NCBI RefSeq assembly: GCF_001931485.1
Contig: NZ_MSDV01000018.1
Coordinates: 1 to 64,000, forward strand
Origin: Burkholderia sp. SRS-W-2-2016
Lineage (GTDB): Bacteria; Pseudomonadota; Gammaproteobacteria; Burkholderiales; Burkholderiaceae
Length of the DNA stretch: 64,000 nucleotides
Direction of reading: 5' to 3'
This document shows, piece by piece, positions 58,218 to 64,000 of this stretch; the stretch's first letter is position 1, and every line of letters starts with the position of its first letter. The notes under the pieces are model-generated. The model did not search any database and was not told the origin of the DNA. It saw nothing but the letters and a program-made list of their open reading frames with translations. Both the position numbers and the translations under genes were made by a program.

Positions 58218-59117
58218 ATGGACCGTTTCGAGGAAATGCGCGTATTCGTGCGGATCGCCGAGCGCCAGAGCTTTACCCGCGCGTCCGACGACCTGCGTAT
58301 TCCGCGCGCGACCGTCACCAATCTGATGAAGCGGATGGAGCAGCGGCTCGGCGCGCGCCTGCTCGAACGCACGACCCGCACGGTGCGCCTGACGCCCGAC
58401 GGCGACGCGTACTACCGCCGCTGCGTGCGTCTGCTCGCCGATATGGAGGAGGCCGAAGGATCGTTTTCGAATCTCGCGCCGAAGGGGCTGCTGCGGGTGA
58501 ACGTGCAGGGCACGCTCGCGCGGCATTTCGTGGTGCCGGCGCTGCCCGCGTTTCTCGAACGCTATCCGGGCATCGAGCTGATGATCGGCGAGGACGACCG
58601 GCTCGTCGATCTGGTGCGCGAGGGGATCGACTGCGTGCTGCGGGCGGGCGTGCTGCAGGATTCGTCGATGGTCGGACGGCGCGTCGCGCTGCTGCAGCAG
58701 GTGACGGTTGCGAGTCCTGATTATCTGGCCGCGTATGGCGAGCCGGCCACGCCGGCGGAACTGTCCGGGCTGTCCGCGCATCGGGCGGTCAATTACATCT
58801 CCAGCGCGACCGGCAAGCCGGTGCCGCTCGAATTTCGGATCGACGGGCGCGATAGCGCGCTGGTGTTGCCGTCGGCGGTATCGGTGAGCGGCGCCGATCT
58901 GTACGCGGGCGCGGCGCTCGCCGGGCTCGGCATCGTGCAGGTGCCGCGCTACCGGGTCGACGGCGAACTGGCGACCGGCCGCTTGCGGGTGATCCTCGCC
59001 GGCTATCCGCCGCCGCCGATGCCGGTGTCGGTGCTGTATCCGCAGAACCGCCAGTTGTCGTCGCGGGTGCGGGTGTTCGCGCAGTGGCTGACGGAGATTT
59101 TCGCCGCGGTCGGTTAA
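58218..59117 (+). CDS. LysR-family regulator, divergent from SDR
   Basis: A 299-residue LysR protein with wHTH residues 1-60 (MRVFVRIAERQSFTRASDDLRIPRATVTNLMKRMEQRLGARL). Intergenic distance to the divergent SDR is 119 bp, typical of a regulator-target pair. Effector unknown. Confidence 0.92.
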   Translation: MDRFEEMRVFVRIAERQSFTRASDDLRIPRATVTNLMKRMEQRLGARLLERTTRTVRLTPDGDAYYRRCVRLLADMEEAEGSFSNLAPKGLLRVNVQGTLARHFVVPALPAFLERYPGIELMIGEDDRLVDLVREGIDCVLRAGVLQDSSMVGRRVALLQQVTVASPDYLAAYGEPATPAELSGLSAHRAVNYISSATGKPVPLEFRIDGRDSALVLPSAVSVSGADLYAGAALAGLGIVQVPRYRVDGELATGRLRVILAGYPPPPMPVSVLYPQNRQLSSRVRVFAQWLTEIFAAVG

Positions 59118-59173
59118 AGCGCGGCGGCGCGCGTTAGGATCGAGGTCGACGCACTCATTCGAAGGAATCGCAC

Positions 59174-60091
59174 ATGTTGTCGGAAGACGAACTGGCGTTA
59201 CTCGACGCGATCCGCTCGACCGGCAGCCTGTCGCGCGCGGCGGCGCGGCTCGGCAAGGCGCCGTCGACGATCTCGCACGCGGCGCGGCAGCTGGAGGCGC
59301 GCTTCGACGCGCTGTTGTTCGACCGGCGCCGCTACCGGCTGCAACTGACGCCGGCCGGCCAACTGCTCGCCGACGAAGCCGGCCGGCTGATGCTCGACCT
59401 GCAACGGATGACGCAGCGCGTAAAGCAGGTAGCGAGCGGCTGGGAAGAGCGGCTGTGGATCGTGACGGACGAAATCCTCGAATTCGAACTGCTGATGCCG
59501 GTCGTGCGCTCGTTCGACGAACTCGGCTCCGGCGTGCGGCTGCGCTTCACGCACGAAGTGCTCGGCGGCACGTGGGAGGCGTTGCGCGACGGCCGCGCGG
59601 ACCTGATCGTCGGCGCGACCAACGAGCCGCCGTCGATCGCCGGGCTGCGCTGGTTCGAACTCGGCGTGATGGAGTGGGTGTTCGCGGTCGCGCCGCGTCA
59701 TCCGCTCGCGGCTGTGGAAGAGCCGCTCACCCGCGAGCGGATTCGTGAGCATCGCTCGGTGGTGGTGGCCGATTCGTCGCGTGCGAGCGCCGGCCGCGCG
59801 TATGGGGTGCTGGGCGGCCAAACCTCGCTCGCGGTGCCGACGATGCGCGCGAAAATCCTCGCGCAGCGCGACGGGCTCGGGGTCGGCTGGCTGCCGCGCG
59901 AACGGGTCGCGTCGTTGCTGGAGCGCGGCGAGCTGGTCGAAAAGCGCACCGCCGATCCGCGCGAGCCGAATGTGCTGTACGTCGCGTGGCGCGGCGATCA
60001 GGAAGGGCGCGCGCTGACGTGGTGGCTCGAGCAGCTGCGCCAGCCGCGGCTCGCACAGCGGTTGGTGCGGGGGCTGGCGGTGATGGCTTAG
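59174..60091 (+). CDS. LysR-family regulator (second of tandem pair)
   Basis: A 305-residue LysR protein beginning MLSEDELALLDAIRSTGSLSRAAARLGKAPSTISHAARQLEARFDALLF. It starts 56 bp after the previous LysR stop with GAAGGAA upstream. It has no adjacent divergent target in the window, so its regulon is unknown. The effector domain looks full length. Confidence 0.9.
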   Translation: MLSEDELALLDAIRSTGSLSRAAARLGKAPSTISHAARQLEARFDALLFDRRRYRLQLTPAGQLLADEAGRLMLDLQRMTQRVKQVASGWEERLWIVTDEILEFELLMPVVRSFDELGSGVRLRFTHEVLGGTWEALRDGRADLIVGATNEPPSIAGLRWFELGVMEWVFAVAPRHPLAAVEEPLTRERIREHRSVVVADSSRASAGRAYGVLGGQTSLAVPTMRAKILAQRDGLGVGWLPRERVASLLERGELVEKRTADPREPNVLYVAWRGDQEGRALTWWLEQLRQPRLAQRLVRGLAVMA

Positions 60092-60843
60092 GGTTTGCCG
60101 GCGCTGCTTGACCCTTAACACGAGTTCGGCCTGCGTCAAAATCCTGACTTCAAAATCGAATCCTATCTATTTCGCGATAGCGGTCAGGCCGATAAAGTAC
60201 GTATTAAGCGAAAGGTTTGTATGGGTCGCTTAAACGATGCTGGACCATATTCGACATGCCGCCGCAAGGCGCGACGGTGCGAGATCCATGAGGCGTTCAA
60301 CGGGTCTTCGTCATTAGTCGATCTTCGCGGCGGCTGGCTGATCAGTTAGTTCAACAAACAAAAACGGATGATGCGCGACGAACGTGCGTCCTTCGCTTTT
60401 TGAGCTGGATCAACTTCGGCGTGGCGCGGGGCGGGCGTTCAGTTTGCCGTCGACGCGCTCGCCATGTTCGCCAAGGCCCAGTCAAGACGGAAAACTGGCG
60501 CGCGAATTTCTACCCTCCGTGACATCCGGTAGCTCGTCTGCTGGTCGCCGCATCGTACGGAGAGCGTCCGCATTCTGCTCGATGAAACTCGACGGGTGAA
60601 CGTCGAAGGGGCAGACGCGCAGCCGACATGATTGGCTGCGCGTCCGAACGTTGGTGTTCAAAGCAGTAGACCTCAATTTGTCCCTCAACGATCGTTCCAA
60701 AACCCTGACGTTCGCTCCGGTCTCCGGGCGCGCGATAACCATGTTTTTGTAGCGAATATCTACTGACCGTAAAGGCATTAACCGGTTTTATTTAATTCGC
60801 AGTGTTAAACAAAGTTAAATAAATTTTTGTAGAAGGACTAGTC
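60092..60843. other. 752-bp intergenic region ahead of the autotransporter gene
   Basis: No gene is visible; short frames lack ribosome-binding sites. A perfect 11-bp stem (GACGCGCAGCC, 60614-60624 / GGCTGCGCGTC, 60634-60644) lacks a T-run. The last 70 bp are AT-rich (TTAAATAAATTTTTG), a plausible promoter or H-NS-like silencing target for the adhesin gene. Confidence 0.4.
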
Positions 60844-63800
60844 GTGAACAAGTCGTATAAAAGCATCTGGAATGAAGCGCTTGGATCGTGGGTGGCCGCG
60901 TCGGAGAATACATCGGCACGCGGCAAGAAAAGTTCGAGTCGAAAGTTAAATACTGCGGTTGCCGCTGCGGTGCTCGCGATGTGTCCGGTGGTCGCGTCCG
61001 CGTCCGTTTTGTGTCTCAAGGACGATAAGGGCACAAGCCAGATGACAGGCGCTGGCGGGATACTTTCGGCCGGCTGCACTGACGTTTTTGGTACGACAAC
61101 TGGATTGCCTACTTTCGCGCTTCTACAGTCCGGTGCAGGGGGCAACAATGCGCAATTCCTGCTCTCGGGTGGCCAGGCGCTTTTTTCTCTGAATGTAAAT
61201 GGGGCCAATGGAGTAAATCAGCTGTCCATGACCTCGTCCGGAAACAACGTGTTGATGACCGGGCTGGCGGCGGGCGCCGTGACGAGTTCGAGTCTGGACG
61301 CAATCAACGGTAGCCAGCTGTATTCGCTGTCGACATCGACCTCGACGGGCCTGAGCACGGCGACCAGCAGCATTGGCTCGCTGTCGACGGGCCTGAGCAC
61401 GACCAACAGCAACGTCGCGTCGCTGTCGGCGTCGACCTCGACGGGTCTGAGCACCGTAACCAACAATCTGTCCACCCTGAGCACGTCGATTACGAACGGC
61501 ACAGTTGGCCCTGTCCAGCGGACCGGCACGGCCAACAAGCTGGCTCTCGTCGCGGCGGGCGGCACGGGTGCGACTCCGGGCGCGGCACAGGTGCTCACCA
61601 ACGTGGCGAACGGCCAGGTGGCGGCGACCAGCACGGACGCGGTCAATGGCAGCCAGCTGTATTCGCTGTCGGCCTCGACGTCGACGGGTCTGAGCACGGC
61701 GACCAGCGGCATCGGTTCGCTGTCGACGGGCCTGAGCACGACCAACAGCAATGTCGCTTCGCTGTCGGCCTCGACCTCGACCGGCCTGAGCACGGCAACG
61801 AGCGGCATCGGCTCGCTGTCGACGGGTTTGAGCACGACCAACAGCAATGTTGCTTTGCTGTCGACATCGACCTCGACGGGCCTGAGCACGGCGACGAGCG
61901 GCATCGGCTCGCTGTCGACGGGCCTGAGCACGACCAACAGCAACGTCGCTTCGCTGTCGGCCTCGACGTCGACCGGCCTGAGCACGGCGACCAGCGGCAT
62001 CGCTTCGCTGTCGACGGGTCTCGGCACCGTGACCAACAATCTGTCCACCCTGAGCACGTCGATTACGAACGGCACGGTTGGCCCTGTCCAGCGGACCGGC
62101 ACGGCGAACGAGCTGGCTCTCCTCGCGGCGGGCGGCACGGGTGCGGCTCCGGGCGCCGCACAGGTGCTCACCAACGTGGCGAACGGCCAGGTTGCGGCGG
62201 CCAGCACGGACGCCATCAATGGAAGTCAGCTGTATTCGCTGTCGGCCTCGGCCTCGACCGGCCTGAGCACGGCAACGAGCGGCATCAGCTCGCTGTCGAC
62301 GGGTTTGAGCACGACCAACAGCAATGTCGCTTCGCTGTCGGCCTCGACCTCGACCGGCCTGAGCACGGCGACGAGCGGCATCGGCTCGCTGTCGACGGGT
62401 TTGAGCACGACCAACAGCAATGTTGCTTTGCTGTCGACATCGACCTCGACGGGTCTGAGCACGGCGACGAGCGGCATTGGCTCGCTGTCGACGGGCCTGA
62501 GCACGACCAACAGCAATGTTGCTTCGCTGTCGACGTCGACCTCGACCGGCCTGAGCACGGCGACGAGCGGCATCGGCTCGCTGTCGACGGGGCTGAGCAC
62601 GACTAACAGCAATGTCGCTTCGCTGTCGGCCTCGACCTCGACGGGTCTGAGCACGGCGACCAGCGGCATCGCTTCGCTGTCGACAGGTCTCGGCACGGTG
62701 ACCAACGATGTGACCAACCTGAGCACGTCGATTGCGAACGGCGCGATTGGCCCCGTCCAGCAGACCGGCACGGCCAACCAGCTCGCGCTGGTCGCACCGG
62801 GCGCCACCGGTGCGAATCCGGGCGCCGCACAGGTACTGACCAACGTGGCGAACGGCGACGTGTCGGCGACCAGCACGGACGCGGTCACGGGCAACCAGAT
62901 GTATTCGCTGTCGGCCTCGACCTCGACGGGCCTGAACACGGTAACCAGCAATGTCGCGTCGCTGTCGACCGGCCTTGACACGACCAACAGCAACGTCGCT
63001 TCACTGTCGACGGGCCTCGGCACAGTGACCAACGATGTGACCAACCTGAGCACGTCGATTGCGAGCGGCACGATCGGTCCTGTCCAGCAGACCGGCACGG
63101 CGAACACGCTGGCTCTCGTCGCACCGGGCGCCACCGGTGCGAATCCGGGCGCCGCGCAGGTGCTGACCAACGTGGCGGACGGCCAGGTGTCGGCGGCCAG
63201 CACGGACGCCATCAACGGCAGTCAGCTGTATTCGCTGTCGGCCTCGACCTCGACGGGTCTTAGCACCGTGACGAGCAACGTTGCATCGCTGTCGACGGGT
63301 CTCGGCGCGGTGACCAACGATGTGTCGAGCCTGAGCACGTCCATTGCGAACGGCGATCTCGGTCCTGTCCAGTTGACCGGCACGGCGGGCACGCTGGCTC
63401 TCGTCGCGCCGGGCGGCACGGGTACGAATCCGGGCGCCGCACAGGTACTGACCAACGTGGCGAACGGCCAGGTGTCGGCGACCAGCACGGACGCGGTCAC
63501 GGGCAACCAGATGTATTCGCTGTCGGTATCGACCTCGACGGGTCTGAGCACTGTGACCAGCAACGTCGCTTCGCTGTCGACCTCGACCTCGACGGGTTTG
63601 AGCACGGTGACCAGCAATGTCGCGTCGCTGTCGACCGGTCTGGACACGACCAACAGCAACGTCGCGTCGCTGTCGACGGGCCTCGGCACGGTGACCAACG
63701 ATGTGACCAACCTGAGCACGTCGATTGCGAACGGCGCGATCGGCCCGGTCCAGCAGACCGGCACGGCGAACACGCTGGCTCTCGTCGCGGCGGGCGGCAC

Positions 63801-64000
63801 CGGTGCGAATCCGGGCGCGGCACAAGTGCTGACCAACGTGGCAAATGGCCAGGTGTCGGCGGCCAGCACGGACGCCATCAACGGCAGCCAGCTGTATTCA
63901 CTGTCGGCCTCGACCTCGACCGGTCTGAGCACGGCGACCAGCGGTATCAACTCGCTGTCGACGGGCCTGAGCACGACTGACAGCAATGTTGCTTCGCTGT
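60844..64000 (+). CDS. Trimeric autotransporter adhesin, 5' part (runs off the window)
   Basis: An open frame of 1,052 codons from a GTG at 60844, ahead of which lies AAGGA. It opens with an extended signal-peptide region (NKSYKSIWNEALGSWVAASE, the ESPR word of type V trimeric autotransporters) followed by a hydrophobic core to about residue 55. The body alternates Ser/Thr-rich coiled-coil stalk (GLSTATSGIGSLSTGLSTTN) with YadA-neck-like modules: seven copies of a TDA(V/I)(N/T)G(S/N)Q word (first copy LDAINGSQ) near 61300, 61640, 62210, 62883, 63210, 63493 and 63880. The C-terminal membrane anchor lies beyond the window. Such proteins are surface adhesins. Confidence 0.9.
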   Translation, partial: MNKSYKSIWNEALGSWVAASENTSARGKKSSSRKLNTAVAAAVLAMCPVVASASVLCLKDDKGTSQMTGAGGILSAGCTDVFGTTTGLPTFALLQSGAGGNNAQFLLSGGQALFSLNVNGANGVNQLSMTSSGNNVLMTGLAAGAVTSSSLDAINGSQLYSLSTSTSTGLSTATSSIGSLSTGLSTTNSNVASLSASTSTGLSTVTNNLSTLSTSITNGTVGPVQRTGTANKLALVAAGGTGATPGAAQVLTNVANGQVAATSTDAVNGSQLYSLSASTSTGLSTATSGIGSLSTGLSTTNSNVASLSASTSTGLSTATSGIGSLSTGLSTTNSNVALLSTSTSTGLSTATSGIGSLSTGLSTTNSNVASLSASTSTGLSTATSGIASLSTGLGTVTNNLSTLSTSITNGTVGPVQRTGTANELALLAAGGTGAAPGAAQVLTNVANGQVAAASTDAINGSQLYSLSASASTGLSTATSGISSLSTGLSTTNSNVASLSASTSTGLSTATSGIGSLSTGLSTTNSNVALLSTSTSTGLSTATSGIGSLSTGLSTTNSNVASLSTSTSTGLSTATSGIGSLSTGLSTTNSNVASLSASTSTGLSTATSGIASLSTGLGTVTNDVTNLSTSIANGAIGPVQQTGTANQLALVAPGATGANPGAAQVLTNVANGDVSATSTDAVTGNQMYSLSASTSTGLNTVTSNVASLSTGLDTTNSNVASLSTGLGTVTNDVTNLSTSIASGTIGPVQQTGTANTLALVAPGATGANPGAAQVLTNVADGQVSAASTDAINGSQLYSLSASTSTGLSTVTSNVASLSTGLGAVTNDVSSLSTSIANGDLGPVQLTGTAGTLALVAPGGTGTNPGAAQVLTNVANGQVSATSTDAVTGNQMYSLSVSTSTGLSTVTSNVASLSTSTSTGLSTVTSNVASLSTGLDTTNSNVASLSTGLGTVTNDVTNLSTSIANGAIGPVQQTGTANTLALVAAGGTGANPGAAQVLTNVANGQVSAASTDAINGSQLYSLSASTSTGLSTATSGINSLSTGLSTTDSNVASL
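61310..64000 (+). repeat. Tandem stalk and neck repeats within the adhesin
   Basis: Near-identical nucleotide repeats of the coiled-coil word (GGTCTGAGCACGGCGACCAG and variants) recur many times, with longer units containing GTCCAGCAGACCGGCACGGC and CCAACGTGGCGAACGGC. The high nucleotide identity makes slipped-strand or homologous recombination length change likely, and assembly errors possible. Confidence 0.85.

Noticed and set aside
60614..60644. Hairpin as terminator or IS end
   Set aside because: Perfect stem but no T-run, no transposase, no target duplication seen.
61310..64000. Repeat block that resembles a CRISPR-like array
   Set aside because: The repeats are in frame, code for coiled-coil and neck modules, and lack unique spacers of fixed length; no cas genes.

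Overview
The window looks like a chromosomal segment of a Paraburkholderia/Burkholderia-type betaproteobacterium. It is GC-rich with strongly G/C-ending codons and compact operons. It carries genes typical of that group, including a DUF3563 miniprotein, the ftrABCD iron system, a HemP-type haemin protein, a 3-hydroxybutyrate dehydrogenase-patatin pair and a trimeric autotransporter with an extended signal peptide. The genus is inferred from gene content and codon style; no marker comparison was possible. I saw no insertion sequence, prophage, integron or CRISPR array.

Layout. 1-175: end of a ribosomal RNA operon (5S tail and terminators). 0.4-2.5 kb: copper-sensing locus (CueR-type regulator with its operator-promoter, CopZ-like chaperone, RmlD-like reductase) and a DUF3563 protein. 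2.7-12.7 kb: housekeeping and metabolism (exported protein, SsuA/NitT-type binding protein, RlmJ, aldo/keto reductase, 3-hydroxybutyrate dehydrogenase-patatin operon, aromatic aminotransferase, UvrB). 12.9-25 kb: an iron region. ftrABCD, hemP and bfd each lie behind a Fur-box-like site, and tonB-exbB-exbD and bacterioferritin follow. Between them sit DUF1857, OsmC, pirin/LysR and murI genes. 25-33.8 kb: class I fumarase, a UPF0114 membrane protein, an EamA exporter, acetyl-CoA synthetase with a DUF4212/SSS acetate-type symporter pair, and tRNA-Ser(GGA).

33.8-39.8 kb: a LysR-controlled catabolic cluster (MFS importer, SDR, TIM-barrel isomerase-like protein, amidohydrolase, glyoxalase-fold protein) with overlapping start/stop codons. 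39.8-43.8 kb: a long low-GC regulatory region with two matching palindromes, a predicted Tat lipoprotein with a glycoside-hydrolase-like domain, and a GNAT acyltransferase. 43.8-51.4 kb: MFS and EamA transporters, a LysR-asparaginase pair, CheV and a TPR-glycosyltransferase. 51.5-55.9 kb: an ABC-F ATPase, then an OsmC-YcaO fusion with atypical codon use, converging on a 61-residue peptide whose N-terminus looks like a Gly-Gly leader. 56.2-60.1 kb: aldo/keto reductase, SDR and two LysR regulators. 60.8-64 kb: the 5' part of a very repetitive trimeric autotransporter adhesin that runs off the window.

The best candidates for something undescribed are the OsmC-YcaO/Gly-Gly peptide pair, the palindrome-controlled surface hydrolase locus, the 20-residue membrane peptide ahead of tonB, and a possible iron-responsive RNA downstream of hemP. 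All of these are inferences from sequence alone.
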